Positions 19,028 through 27,927 of a DNA stretch of 64,000 nt are shown piece by piece. The stretch comes from an uncultured Rickettsiales bacterium (GTDB taxonomy: Bacteria; Pseudomonadota; Alphaproteobacteria; UBA8366), in NCBI GenBank assembly GCA_913046825.1, contig CAJWTF010000001.1, positions 1 through 64,000 on the forward strand. The letters are read 5' to 3'. The number at the start of each line of letters is the position of its first letter. Position 1 is the first letter of the stretch. Both the position numbers and the translations under genes were made by a program. The notes beneath the pieces were generated by a model. It made no database searches and was not told the DNA's origin. It saw only the letters and a program-made list of their open reading frames with translations.

Positions 19028-20200
19028 CTACCCTTGCCAACCGACGGCTTTCTCTTCCAAAAGTGCATCCACCTCACCAGCGTCGAAACCCCATTCAATG
19101 AGACCGTCTCGCGTATCGGCGCCGTAGTCCGGAGCGCCACCTTTGACCGAACCTGGCGTGCGGCTGAACCGAGGTGCCGGGTTAGGTTGCGGAACACCTT
19201 CCACATCGACGAAAGTACCGCGCGCCTGGTTGTGCGGATGGTCCGGCGCCTCATTGAAGGTCAGGACCGGCGCGAAACATATATCCGAGCCTTCCATGAT
19301 CTCGCACCATTCATCGCGAGTCTTCGTCTTAAAAATTCCGGCAAACTTCTTCGTCATGGCGGGCCATTGCGACTCATCCATTTGCGGCGGCAACGAGCTG
19401 TCCCCGGCCAAGCCGAGTTTATCCAGCAAGATGGCGTAGAACTTCGCTTCGATGGAGGCAATGGAGACAAACTTATCGTCGCTGGTCCCGTAGCAACCGT
19501 AGAAATGCGCTCCGCCGTCGAGAAAATTGCTTTCCCGCTCGTGGTTGTAATCACCGACTGCGGCCATCCCGTAAATGCCAAGTGCCAGATAGGCCGAGCC
19601 TTCGGTCATCGAGATGTCGACGACTTGGCCTTCCCCTGAATTTCGCGCTTCGTAGACACCAGCCAGAATGCCAAGCGCCATGGACATAGCACCACCACCC
19701 ATATCCGCAACAACGTTCAACGGCGGGATCGGTTTTTCCTTGGAACCGATGGCGTGGACGATACCCGTCAATGACAGATAGTTGAGATCATGCCCCGCGG
19801 CATGAGCGAGCGGCCCGGTCTGGCCCCAGCCAGTCATCCGAGCATAGATCAGCTTCTTGTTCCGTGCGAAACAATCATCGGGACCAAGGCCGAGTTTCTC
19901 CGTCACACCTGGGCGGAACGGATCGACAAGGACATCGGCCTCCTCCACAAGTTTCAGAACCGTTTCGGTGCCTTTCGAGTGCTTCAGGTCGACAGAGACC
20001 GATTTGCGACCACGTCGGGTCAGGTCGGTGCGCCGATCGCGTCCGATCCCCAATCCAGCATCTTGATTTCGGTCGAGGCGCAAGACATCCGCGCCGAGGT
20101 CGCTCATGAGGCTACAGCACAACGGTGCCGGTCCGATGCCCGCCAGTTCCAAAATCTTCAGGCCCGCTAGCGGCCCGCCTTTTCCGTTGCCCGTGCTCAT
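19028..20200 (-). CDS. CaiB/BaiF family protein, alpha-methylacyl-CoA racemase-like
   Basis: This 390-residue class III CoA-transferase-fold protein has an N-terminus (PLAGLKILELAGIGPAPLCCSLMSDLGADVLRLD) and the AGHDLNYLSLTG segment (His137) that are characteristic of the alpha-methylacyl-CoA racemase branch. Asp166 follows in VVADMGGGAM, the expected second catalytic residue. This suggests epimerisation of a 2-methyl-branched acyl-CoA rather than CoA transfer. It heads the minus-strand operon with HyuA and HyuB, nine bases apart. A clear ribosome site (AAGGAAG) precedes the ATG. It is divergent from the amidase gene across 113 bases. Confidence 0.9.
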   Translation of the reverse strand: MSTGNGKGGPLAGLKILELAGIGPAPLCCSLMSDLGADVLRLDRNQDAGLGIGRDRRTDLTRRGRKSVSVDLKHSKGTETVLKLVEEADVLVDPFRPGVTEKLGLGPDDCFARNKKLIYARMTGWGQTGPLAHAAGHDLNYLSLTGIVHAIGSKEKPIPPLNVVADMGGGAMSMALGILAGVYEARNSGEGQVVDISMTEGSAYLALGIYGMAAVGDYNHERESNFLDGGAHFYGCYGTSDDKFVSIASIEAKFYAILLDKLGLAGDSSLPPQMDESQWPAMTKKFAGIFKTKTRDEWCEIMEGSDICFAPVLTFNEAPDHPHNQARGTFVDVEGVPQPNPAPRFSRTPGSVKGGAPDYGADTRDGLIEWGFDAGEVDALLEEKAVGWQG

Positions 20201-20313
20201 GTCAATTCTTCCTTTGCATAGTGACTAATTGGAGGCCCGGTTTAATCTAGCACCCAGACCCGGCACCGCCAGCGGGTCCGGATTGGATTAAACGTACGAC
20301 GGAGTCGAAACAA

Positions 20314-21729
20314 ATGTCATCGGACGAATTATGGAGAATGAGCGCAAGCGATGTCGTACACGCCTTACGGCAAGGTGATCTCGCGCCAAAGGACGCAATT
20401 GAAGCAACCATTTCTCGAATTGAGGCCGTGGATAGCGATGTGAACGCCCTTCCCATCCGTTGTTTCGAGCGTGCGTTGGATCAAGCGAAATCCATCCGCT
20501 TCGGCGACGACCCGCGTCATCTCGCAGGTTTGCCTATTGCCGTGAAAGATTACAACGACGTGGGCGGCGTGCGAACGACTTATGGCTCTCCCATTTATGC
20601 GGAAAATATCCCAGCGACTTCCGATGCAACTGTCGCCACCCTCGAAAGCCGTGGTGCCATTCCTATCGCCAAATCGAACGTGCCAGAATGGGCGGGCGGT
20701 CATACGTTCAATCCAGTAAACGGTCTTACGCGCAATCCGTGGAACACGGGACGCAGTGCGGGTGGTTCGTCGGGTGGTTCCGGCGCGGCTCTTGCCAGCG
20801 GGCAGACCTGGCTCGCGACGGGAAATGATCTCGGTGGCAGCTTGCGCACGCCTGCCGGGTTCAACGGAGTGGTAGGCTTGCGCCCCGGTCCAGGCACCGT
20901 GCCGCGCGGCAAACGGCTGCAAGCCTTCGACACGCTTTGGGTGGAAGGACCAATGGCTCGAAATGTCGCCGATGTGGCATTGATGTTGGACGCGGGTGCC
21001 GGCCATCACCCAGACGACCCGTTCTCCTTTGATGCAGCTTCCTCTTTCGTCACAGCGCTCGAGGGCTTCGGTCAACCGGCACGGGTGGCCTTTAGCCCGG
21101 ACCTTGGTATCGTTCCCATGGCGCGTGAAGTCCGGGAGGTTGCGGACAACGCCATCCAACAACTCACCAGTGCCGGAGTTGACGTTACATCCGACATTCC
21201 TGATTTTTCAGGCGCGCTTGACGGGTTCCAGATACTACGAGCTGTCCTGTTGGGCACCATGATGGGTGAATTGCTGGAAAGCGAGCGAAACCGGATCACC
21301 AAAGATATCGTCGGCAATGTCGAACGTGGGTTCGACGTCACACCGGAAAAGCTATTCGCCGCGGAGCGAGTTCGATGGACGCTCTATCATCGTATGACCG
21401 CCTTCTTCAAAACCCATGATCTTTTGATTTGCCCATCGGCGTCGATTCCAGCTTTCCCCGTGGACTTACGCTACGTCACGGAAATCGACGGACAGGCGTG
21501 TGAGACCTATATCGATTGGTTCGCAATCACCTTCGCCCTCACGATGACGTCGTGTCCCGTCATCAGCATTCCCTGCGGATTTACGGAGGATGGCCTGCCC
21601 ATCGGCCTTCAGATCGTCGGCAAGCCACGCGGCGAAGCGGCATTATTGAGAGCCGCGCATTGGATAGAAGAATTATTCGCCATCGCGCCGATGCTGCCAA
21701 TTGACCCTAGGCCGTCACCCACCGCTTAA
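20314..21729 (+). CDS. Amidase (amidase signature family)
   Basis: This 471-residue enzyme has the Ser-Ser-Lys triad of the amidase signature family: Lys78 in PIAVKDYND, Ser152 in AGGSSGGSG and nucleophile Ser176 in DLGGSLRTPA. The flanking FNPVNGLTRNPWN and GVVGLRPGPG are also diagnostic. It hydrolyses an amide to acid and ammonia in the cytoplasm; specificity is unknown. It is not a GatA by context, since no gatB or gatC is nearby. It is divergent from the racemase-HyuAB operon, so a shared role in breaking amide-containing substrates is plausible. The 3' end overlaps the PAS_5 remnant by four bases. Confidence 0.93.
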   Translation: MSSDELWRMSASDVVHALRQGDLAPKDAIEATISRIEAVDSDVNALPIRCFERALDQAKSIRFGDDPRHLAGLPIAVKDYNDVGGVRTTYGSPIYAENIPATSDATVATLESRGAIPIAKSNVPEWAGGHTFNPVNGLTRNPWNTGRSAGGSSGGSGAALASGQTWLATGNDLGGSLRTPAGFNGVVGLRPGPGTVPRGKRLQAFDTLWVEGPMARNVADVALMLDAGAGHHPDDPFSFDAASSFVTALEGFGQPARVAFSPDLGIVPMAREVREVADNAIQQLTSAGVDVTSDIPDFSGALDGFQILRAVLLGTMMGELLESERNRITKDIVGNVERGFDVTPEKLFAAERVRWTLYHRMTAFFKTHDLLICPSASIPAFPVDLRYVTEIDGQACETYIDWFAITFALTMTSCPVISIPCGFTEDGLPIGLQIVGKPRGEAALLRAAHWIEELFAIAPMLPIDPRPSPTA

Positions 21730-22127
21730 CGCTCTGGATAGGAACAACTAAAAGTCTGATTGATCTTCTCGCCTTCCGGCGACAACGGCAGCAAAAGATT
21801 TATGATCTTTGTGTATTCCCAACCGGGATGCACGTGCTTGCGCTGAATCAGTACAGGTCCGCGCCGTTGCATCACCCCACGGTGTTCCCAGAAAATCGTA
21901 GCGCGAATTTCCTCTGTTAATTCAGAGATATATTTGCCCCTCACCACGAAGCCGTACAAGTTCACGATATTTGTGCCGTGCAGTCTGAAATAAAAATCCT
22001 CCCCACCCTCGAACACGTCGAAATCTGTTCGCGCTGGAAGACTCTTAGCGCCGCATTTCTCGCGTCACAATTTATCCAAAGCCGCTAGCTTCTGATGCTC
22101 AATTTCTTGCGAAAGCTCTGACTGCAA
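21726..22127 (-). pseudogene. Remnant of a PAS_5 family protein
   Basis: From 22016 to 21726 the minus strand encodes 96 residues (GGEDFYFRLHGTNIVNLYGFVVRGKYISEL) matching the core of the alphaproteobacterial PAS_5 family. The N-terminal part continues in the same frame only through a TGA at 22065-22067, in LDKL-stop-REKCGAKSLPARTDFD. Family members normally have tryptophan there and about 15 more residues between 'RTDFD' and 'VFEGGEDF'. A nonsense codon plus a small deletion thus suggests a broken gene. A short product from the GTG at 22016 cannot be excluded. The 22128-22227 stretch shows nothing recognisable. Confidence 0.55.
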
Positions 22128-22227
22128 ACGCGCTCAAATCAAGGGCCACCGAATAAGGTAATATAGCGCTCCAACCGGAACTGAGGGGGAAAATTCTTAT
22201 AGATCGACGGCGGTAAGTTCGCCCACG

Positions 22228-23010
22228 CTACTGACGGTCCAGAAATGTGCGCAGCGTCCGGTTAAAATCATCCGGCTGCGCTACATTCGAAATGTGAGCC
22301 GCATTCGCGATCACCACGAGTTCGGAGCCGGCGATTTCCCGATGAATGATTTCCGAATGTTCGACCGGTGTGCTTGGGTCGTCCGCGCCCACGATCACAA
22401 GCGCCGAGGCGGATATGGTTTTCAGTAGTGGTTGCAACATACGTTGTTTGAGCGCCGACGCGCATCCAATATACCCGTCCATCTGCGTGCCGGTTACCAT
22501 ACGTCGGAATATTTCGACGTCTTCCGGTCGACTGGCCCGGAACGCGGGTTTGAACCAACGTTCCATACTGGCACGGGCGACGGCTTCCATACCGCCTTTG
22601 CGCGCATTCGCCATTCGGCCGTCCCACACTTCGGGCGGCACGTAGCTCGACGTGTCGCAGAGCACGAGGGAGCGGACCATCTCGGGATAGCGGACCGCAA
22701 AAAGTTGTCCAATAGCGCCGCCGGTCGAGAGACCGACATAATGCGCCCGCTCGACCCCAAGGCCTAACATCAGGGCCCGGACATCCTCCACAAGCATGGG
22801 CAGGTCGTAGGGCGGCGGCGTCACAGCACTGCCGCCATGGCCCCTCTTATCCCACCGAAGCATTCTATATTTATCGGTCAAAGCGGATAGCTGCCAATCC
22901 CACATTTCCAGCGAGGTCGACAAACTATTGCTCATTACCACGACGGGAGCGTCTTCCGGGCCGTCGAAACGATAGTTTAGTTCTACGCCGTTGGCTTCAA
23001 TTCTGGGCAC
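22228..23010 (-). CDS. Alpha/beta hydrolase, 3-oxoadipate enol-lactonase-like
   Basis: This 260-residue alpha/beta hydrolase resembles PcaD-type lactonases. The nucleophile is Ser95 in VGLSTGGAIG, the acid is probably the Asp in VGADDPSTPVEHS (~214), and the base is His239 in ANAAHISNVAQPDDFN. MSNSLSTSLEMWDWQLSAL (~26-44) and RWDKRGHGGS match 3-oxoadipate enol-lactonases, which open a lactone in the beta-ketoadipate pathway. No other pca genes are adjacent, so the physiological substrate may differ. It is divergent from the epimerase gene, with a short palindrome TGTATACA at 23053-23060 in between. Confidence 0.87.
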   Translation of the reverse strand: MPRIEANGVELNYRFDGPEDAPVVVMSNSLSTSLEMWDWQLSALTDKYRMLRWDKRGHGGSAVTPPPYDLPMLVEDVRALMLGLGVERAHYVGLSTGGAIGQLFAVRYPEMVRSLVLCDTSSYVPPEVWDGRMANARKGGMEAVARASMERWFKPAFRASRPEDVEIFRRMVTGTQMDGYIGCASALKQRMLQPLLKTISASALVIVGADDPSTPVEHSEIIHREIAGSELVVIANAAHISNVAQPDDFNRTLRTFLDRQ

Positions 23011-23188
23011 TGGATGCTACCGGCAACTTACTGTGAGAGACTGTCATAGGAATGTATACAATGCATGGTAGCGAACCAAGTAGCCTGGAGTCGGGACCGG
23101 TGAACGGCGATGGTCCAAAATTGAATTACGAATATCTTTGCTCTTCGACGCAATTTTATAACACAATTTGGATCGAGAGGATGACGGT

Positions 23189-24145
23189 ATGTCGGTTTTG
23201 GTAACGGGTGCTGCGGGCCTCATCGGCTCGCAGATCGTGCGAACACTTTTGGATCGGGGCGAAAGTATCGTCGTCCTGGACCGCATGCTGCAAACCGGCC
23301 GCCTTGATGATTTGATGAGCAACGGAAAGATTACTGCGCAGGAAGCAGACGTGACGGACCTCAACAGTCTGGAGTCAATCATCCGCGGGAACGGCATCGA
23401 GCGGATCATTCATACCGCCGCCATTCTACCACCGACGAGCGAGGAGCAACCACACGCCAGTTACGAAGTAAATATTGGTGGCACCAATAATGTCTTCGAG
23501 GCAGCGTATCGCAACGGCGTGAACCGGGTGGTCTATCCAAGCTCGATCGCAACGTATGGCGACCAATCCGATCATGGAGATGCGGTGCTCGACGAAGAGT
23601 CGATGCAGCGGCCCTTCTCGCTTTACGGCGTCGCCAAACTGGCCAATGAATTCGCCGCCCGCGCCTATACACGGAACACCGGACTCGACTGCCGAGGTTT
23701 GCGCATCTGCACCGTCTTCGGTCACGGCCGGTTGACCGGACGTAGTGCCGCTGCTTCCGCCATGATCTCCAATGCCGCAATCGGCGATGCCTATATTTGT
23801 CCGGTGACATCGGGGCAGACGTCCGCGTATATCTATATCGACGATGTCGCGGAATACATGGTGCAACTGGCCTTCTCGGAAGCGCTTTCGCGGGACATCT
23901 ATTGCGCTAGCACACACCGAATTTCACTCGGCGGTATTGCCGACGAGATTCGCGCTCTGTTACCAGATGCGGATATTACCTTCGCACCCGGCGCACCAGG
24001 CTTCGAGCAAATCAATCGGCAAAGCGGCGCCCGTCTGGAGGCCGATCTCGGCTATCGGGTGCGGTCCATGCAAGAACGCATTCGCAACCAGATCAATGTG
24101 GCCCGCCGGGAATGCCAGATGCCGGAGCTACCGAACAAGTCCTGA
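23189..24145 (+). CDS. NAD-dependent epimerase/dehydratase family protein
   Basis: This 318-residue extended-SDR enzyme has the NAD(P) motif GAAGLIG at residues 7-13 from the chosen ATG (AGAGGA upstream). The acidic residue at the end of the second strand is in VVLDRM, a conserved strand is IIHTAAIL, and the catalytic pair is in FSLYGVAKLANE (Tyr and Lys four apart). Family members act on nucleotide sugars, lactones or alcohols. The neighbours are catabolic rather than polysaccharide genes, so a role in dehydrogenation of a small substrate is more likely than sugar epimerisation. A TauD-type dioxygenase follows 73 bases later in the same direction. Confidence 0.88.
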   Translation: MSVLVTGAAGLIGSQIVRTLLDRGESIVVLDRMLQTGRLDDLMSNGKITAQEADVTDLNSLESIIRGNGIERIIHTAAILPPTSEEQPHASYEVNIGGTNNVFEAAYRNGVNRVVYPSSIATYGDQSDHGDAVLDEESMQRPFSLYGVAKLANEFAARAYTRNTGLDCRGLRICTVFGHGRLTGRSAAASAMISNAAIGDAYICPVTSGQTSAYIYIDDVAEYMVQLAFSEALSRDIYCASTHRISLGGIADEIRALLPDADITFAPGAPGFEQINRQSGARLEADLGYRVRSMQERIRNQINVARRECQMPELPNKS

Positions 24146-24218
24146 GTGTCCAAAGAACCATCGCGCTCTATTTTAAAATTACGCCGGCGGTTAGGATCGG
24201 GATCGGGAGAGTACGACA

Positions 24219-25082
24219 ATGGAAATTATCCGTCTGAATGCCGCCCACGGAGCGGAAATCCGGGGGGTGAATCTTTCAGAATCTTTATCGCCGGAGATCG
24301 TGGCGAGCATCCGCCAAGCATGGCATGCCAATCCGGTTCTGTTGTTCCGAGAGCAAAATCTCGACGACCCGCAATTGATGACGTTTGCCGGTTATTTTGG
24401 AGAACTGGAGCTGCCGCCGAGCCAATTGTTGAAATACTCCCATGGCTCCGGCCAGAAGGCCGATATACCACCGGAGATCAATGTTATCTCGAACGTCATC
24501 GAAGACGGCAAACCAATCGGGCAATTGGGGGCGAGCGAGGCGTGCTGGCATTCGGATACGGGTTTCGTCGAGAAACCCCCAGCGGGCAGCTTCCTCCACG
24601 CAAAGGAACTCCCGAATTCAGGAGGCAACACATCTTTCCTCGATCTCTATGCCGCCTATGAAGCTTTACCGGAAGACCTCCGCGTAATCGTCGAGGAACG
24701 CTGGTCTAAGCATGATCCCTCCTACACAAGCGACGGTGTGCTTCGAAAGGATTTTAAGGCCTATTCCGACCCGTCAATGGGCCCCGGCCCGAGTCATCCA
24801 CTTGTCCGCACTCATCCGGAGACCAGTCAAAAAGCACTTTATTTGGGTCGGCGGTTTAACTCATACATTCTCGGACTCAGTATCGAGGATAGCGAAACGA
24901 CTCTCGACCGTCTGTGGGAACACGCGACACAGGAGCGCTTTCTCTACGAGCATATTTGGTCAATGGGCGACGTGCTGATTTGGGATAACCGCTGCGTCAT
25001 GCATCGCAGAGACGCCTTCGATCAAACCGCGCGCCGCCGCATGCACCGCGCCCAGACAAAAGGCGACAGACCATTCCATTAA
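24219..25082 (+). CDS. TauD/TfdA family Fe(II)/2-oxoglutarate dioxygenase
   Basis: This 287-residue enzyme has iron ligands His111 and Asp113 (CWHSDTGFVEKPP) and His262 (DNRCVMHRR). The 2OG-binding arginine is in RRRMHRAQTKG (Arg273/Arg277). It closely resembles the protein at 13002-13907 in motif layout (GSFLHAKELP, HPLVRTHPET, ALYLGRR), so the two look like paralogues, with probably different substrates. The ATG is preceded by GGGAGAG. It follows the epimerase in the same direction, and the two may form a short operon. It ends seven bases from the convergent nitroreductase. Confidence 0.93.
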   Translation: MEIIRLNAAHGAEIRGVNLSESLSPEIVASIRQAWHANPVLLFREQNLDDPQLMTFAGYFGELELPPSQLLKYSHGSGQKADIPPEINVISNVIEDGKPIGQLGASEACWHSDTGFVEKPPAGSFLHAKELPNSGGNTSFLDLYAAYEALPEDLRVIVEERWSKHDPSYTSDGVLRKDFKAYSDPSMGPGPSHPLVRTHPETSQKALYLGRRFNSYILGLSIEDSETTLDRLWEHATQERFLYEHIWSMGDVLIWDNRCVMHRRDAFDQTARRRMHRAQTKGDRPFH

Positions 25083-25089
25083 ATATCAG

Positions 25090-25755
25090 CTAAACCTTGA
25101 ACGCGGCACCGTTGAAACTCTCACGCATTGCGATCTCTTCCACCGGCAAGCGCTTCAGCTTGGTCAATTGCTTGATTGGCTTGCCAAGCGGTACCACTGC
25201 GCAAACTGCGAAGTTTTCCGGAATGGCGAGTAGGTCCTTCACTTTCTGCTCTTCTGCACAGGCAAGCGTGGTGATCGTGCCACCAAACCCCGCTTGGCGC
25301 GCCGCCATTAAGACATTCCAAACGAACGGATAAACCGAGCCGCCGCTAATGATGCCGACACGCTCCAAATTTTGATCCATAGATGCAACCACCTTAAGGT
25401 CGACGATGAAGACCAAAGCGACGGAGCATTCCTTAACCGGTTCGGTCAGTAAAGATGCAGGCGGCGTGGCCTCGATTTCTTCCGGCGTGCAAACCGTCGG
25501 TGCATATGAATTCCAAGGATTCTCACCCGCATTGATTTGCGCCATATAACGCTTGGCGGCGGGCTCGTTCAGCACGCTCAGGGCATTCTTGGTCTCCTGA
25601 TCGCGCACGACAATGATGCGATTGCCTTGCCGGTTACCACCACTGGGTGCGAACCGCGCATTCTCCAAAATCTCATAGAGTACGTCGTCCGGCATTTCCT
25701 CACCGGTGTAATCGCGCGCGGCAAAGGTCTTACGCATTGCGTCGTAAAGTTCCAT
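25090..25755 (-). CDS. Nitroreductase family protein
   Basis: This 221-residue FMN-dependent oxidoreductase has the N-terminal RKTFAARDYTGEEMPDDVLYEILENARFAPSGGNRQGNR block, the standard FMN-binding signature. A central hydrophobic helix (GGSVYPFVWNVLMAARQAGFGGTITT) and the LAIPENFAVCAVVPLGKP strand follow. The ATG at 25755 has GGGAGGA upstream, so the open extension to 25902 is not used. Such enzymes reduce nitro groups, quinones or flavins with NAD(P)H. It is divergent from the isopenicillin-N-synthase-like gene with 136 bases between starts. Confidence 0.92.
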   Translation of the reverse strand: MELYDAMRKTFAARDYTGEEMPDDVLYEILENARFAPSGGNRQGNRIIVVRDQETKNALSVLNEPAAKRYMAQINAGENPWNSYAPTVCTPEEIEATPPASLLTEPVKECSVALVFIVDLKVVASMDQNLERVGIISGGSVYPFVWNVLMAARQAGFGGTITTLACAEEQKVKDLLAIPENFAVCAVVPLGKPIKQLTKLKRLPVEEIAMRESFNGAAFKV

Positions 25756-25891
25756 TTCATCCTCCCAAAATTGCCAACAACAAGGCACCTGCTTTGACAA
25801 GCAAGCTACTCTGCCACTTTTGCTGGGCCAAGGAGGCGGTTTGCCGAACACAGCAGTCCTGCATAGGATTACGTCTGTCAGGGAGAATACA

Positions 25892-26968
25892 ATGGCCGAC
25901 ACCGCCCATCGTGGACCATCGACGGCAAGTGATGCCGGACGATTTCAAGCCTCACAGGTAACAGTCGAGAGACTGCCCGTTATTGACTTCAGCGCATTCT
26001 CCGAAGGCGGATCAGAGGTAGAAAAACGAGCGACTGCACAACAAATTTACGACGCCTGTTCCAGTTTGGGGTTTTTCTATCTGTCACATCACGGATTGCC
26101 TGCAAGACACATTCCTGAGACGTTCGAATGGTCGCGGAAATTCTTCGCTTTATCGCCAACCGCTAAGATGAAAGCCGATTCACGGAACAGCGATGCCAAT
26201 CGCGGCTACAACCCACTGCCCGATGACAACGGAGAGCAGCTTTCCACAGGCGCGCCGGATTTTAAGGAAACCTTCGATATGTGCCGCGAAATGCAGCTCG
26301 GCGATCCGGAATGGTCGACCAGCTTCATGGGTACGAACCAGTGGCCCGATGCGGCGGACATTTCCGGATTCGAAGAGTTTATGCGGAACTGCCTCGAATT
26401 GCGGCTTGGTCTCATGCGTCGGATTATGCAGGCGATAGCCATCGGTTTGGATTTGCCGCTCGACTATTTCGATGTGGCGCACCGGTATCCCGGCGTGACC
26501 ATGCGCTTGTTGCATCATCCACCGATCGACACCGAGGGACGCGACGAGACGCAGTGGAGTGTCGCGACACATGCGGATTACGGCAGCCTCACCATTTTGG
26601 CGCAAACCCATGACGGCCTGCAGGTGATGAACCCGGCGGGCAAGTGGCTAGCCATCCCACCGGTTCCCGGCGCCTTTGTCGTGAATGTCGGAAACTTATT
26701 GGCGCGTTGGACGAACGATCTGTTCTTGTCGAGCGTACACCGGGTCGCTAATTTGACTGGCGAATCGCGAATTTCAACACCGATGTTTTTGATGCCCCAA
26801 GGGAACTTTCCGGTAGAATGCGCCCCGACATGTTACAGCGACACAAATCCCCCGCGCTATCCACCGACCACCTCGAACGAGACAGTCGCCGAAAACATAA
26901 AACAGGCTAAACAGCTAGGCCGCCCGGTCATTACCGGCCAGGCCGTGCAACGACTTGGGAGCGAATAA
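25892..26968 (+). CDS. Isopenicillin N synthase-like Fe(II)/2OG oxygenase
   Basis: This 358-residue member of the 2OG-Fe(II) oxygenase superfamily (plant-type DIOX_N plus C-terminal oxygenase domain) has the N-terminal VERLPVIDFSAF and SSLGFFYLSHHGLP. The iron ligands are His227 and Asp229 in ATHADYGSLTIL and a later histidine in SSVHRV, and the 2OG-binding arginine and serine lie in ESRISTPMF. The ATG at 25892 follows CAGGGAG. Members hydroxylate or desaturate small molecules such as amino acids, purines or gibberellins. An 82-residue protein begins five bases after its stop, suggesting a two-gene operon. Confidence 0.93.
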   Translation: MADTAHRGPSTASDAGRFQASQVTVERLPVIDFSAFSEGGSEVEKRATAQQIYDACSSLGFFYLSHHGLPARHIPETFEWSRKFFALSPTAKMKADSRNSDANRGYNPLPDDNGEQLSTGAPDFKETFDMCREMQLGDPEWSTSFMGTNQWPDAADISGFEEFMRNCLELRLGLMRRIMQAIAIGLDLPLDYFDVAHRYPGVTMRLLHHPPIDTEGRDETQWSVATHADYGSLTILAQTHDGLQVMNPAGKWLAIPPVPGAFVVNVGNLLARWTNDLFLSSVHRVANLTGESRISTPMFLMPQGNFPVECAPTCYSDTNPPRYPPTTSNETVAENIKQAKQLGRPVITGQAVQRLGSE

Positions 26969-26972
26969 CAGA

Positions 26973-27221
26973 ATGCCCGACTATTACAAACCCGATCTCG
27001 GCGCCGACCCGAACAACCCTTTTGCCCGTGATCAAGATGGCAAGCTGGTCCGCCGCTCCTATTGGCTCGATATGATAGACAATTCTATCATCTTGGCATT
27101 GACGCAAGGCGTTGGCGCACATCTCACCAATGAAGAAAAACGCGCGCATATAGCCGACATCCGCCGCGACCATTTGCTCGACGACATCGTGGTGCAGGAA
27201 ATTCTACCGCCCGAACATTAA
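26973..27221 (+). CDS. Conserved-looking small protein, unknown function
   Basis: This 82-residue soluble, charged protein begins MPDYYKPDLGADPNNPFARD and ends VVQEILPPEH. There is no signal peptide, membrane segment or metal-binding motif. It starts four bases after the stop of the isopenicillin-N-synthase-like oxygenase, so it is probably translated with it. Its ORF is coding-like (no rare codon runs). I do not recognise a family. It could be a small accessory subunit of the oxygenase; that is only suggested by position. Confidence 0.7.
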   Translation: MPDYYKPDLGADPNNPFARDQDGKLVRRSYWLDMIDNSIILALTQGVGAHLTNEEKRAHIADIRRDHLLDDIVVQEILPPEH

Positions 27222-27470
27222 CCGCTTCCGGAACGCCCGGTCGTGTTTCAAGTGCCATTCTCGGCTCATGGCATCGTGGCGGTTTCGGTAGCGTTCGGCA
27301 TAGAGGAGTTCCCACTGCCGGCCCCGGGTAGAGCGTGCCCCATAACCTGCGTTATGTCGGCCAAGGCGGCGCTCCAAGTCGGTCGTCCAGCCGACGTAAG
27401 TTCGGTATCCACCTTTGCCGGATGCCCCCAAGACATAGACATAACACGCGGTCGTTGGATGCCTCATCAA
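27204..27470 (-). CDS. GIY-YIG nuclease domain protein
   Basis: This 88-residue single-domain protein of the UvrC/YhbQ-type GIY-YIG fold carries the characteristic VYVLGAS and YRTYVGWTTDLERRLGRHN segments and the helix YAERYRNRHDAMSREWHLKH, with the Arg and Glu expected near the metal site. Such small YhbQ-like proteins are widespread and act on DNA or RNA structures, but few are characterised. Its start overlaps the stop of ArfB by four bases, so the two are co-translated. The 3' end overlaps the small protein upstream on the other strand by 18 bases. Confidence 0.9.
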   Translation of the reverse strand: MMRHPTTACYVYVLGASGKGGYRTYVGWTTDLERRLGRHNAGYGARSTRGRQWELLYAERYRNRHDAMSREWHLKHDRAFRKRLMFGR

Positions 27471-27889
27471 TCGAAATCGCGTGCCTTGCCGCGCGTCTTC
27501 TTAACCGCGCCGCGACGTTTCTTAGCGCCGATGCGGCGCTCTTTGGAACCGCGGCTCGGTTTCGTCGGACGACGGCGGCGCGGCGGTGTCGCCGCTTCCC
27601 GGAGGAGCTCGACCAACCGTTCAAGCGCATCTTCGCGGTTGCGCTCCTGACTGCGAAAACGTTCTGCCGAAATAATAATGATGCCGTCCTGCGTCATTCG
27701 CCGTCCAGCAAGGGACCGCAAACGATAGAAAGTCGACGGGTTCAGGTTCGGTGATCGCGCCGCGTCGAAACGCAATTGCACTGCCGTCGACACTTTGTTG
27801 ACGTTCTGACCACCAGGGCCGGAGGCGCGCACAAAGCGCTCCTCTATTTCATCCTCGGAAATCGAGATATGCTCCGTCACGGGGATCAA
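27467..27889 (-). CDS. arfB: Alternative ribosome-rescue factor (ArfB/YaeJ)
   Basis: This 140-residue peptidyl-tRNA hydrolase family protein rescues stalled ribosomes. The GGQ motif is at residues 26-28 in RASGPGGQNVNKVST. The C-terminal tail is very basic (PPRRRRPTKPSRGSKERRIGAKKRRG), as needed to occupy the mRNA channel. The length matches ArfB. It is upstream of, and overlaps, a GIY-YIG gene. The DNA of this pair reads in the same direction as sthA, whose stop is 38 bases upstream. Confidence 0.95.
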   Translation of the reverse strand: MIPVTEHISISEDEIEERFVRASGPGGQNVNKVSTAVQLRFDAARSPNLNPSTFYRLRSLAGRRMTQDGIIIISAERFRSQERNREDALERLVELLREAATPPRRRRPTKPSRGSKERRIGAKKRRGAVKKTRGKARDFD

Positions 27890-27927
27890 CGGACGAACTC
27901 CTTTTATCCCCGCGCGGCGCGGGACGA

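Noticed and set aside
18515..19639. A 374-codon plus-strand frame over HyuA and the racemase gene
   Set aside because: It spans two genes and is the mirror of their coding strand; no motif found.
22065..22067. TGA in the PAS_5 remnant considered as selenocysteine
   Set aside because: The site aligns with a family tryptophan, and there is a deletion nearby.
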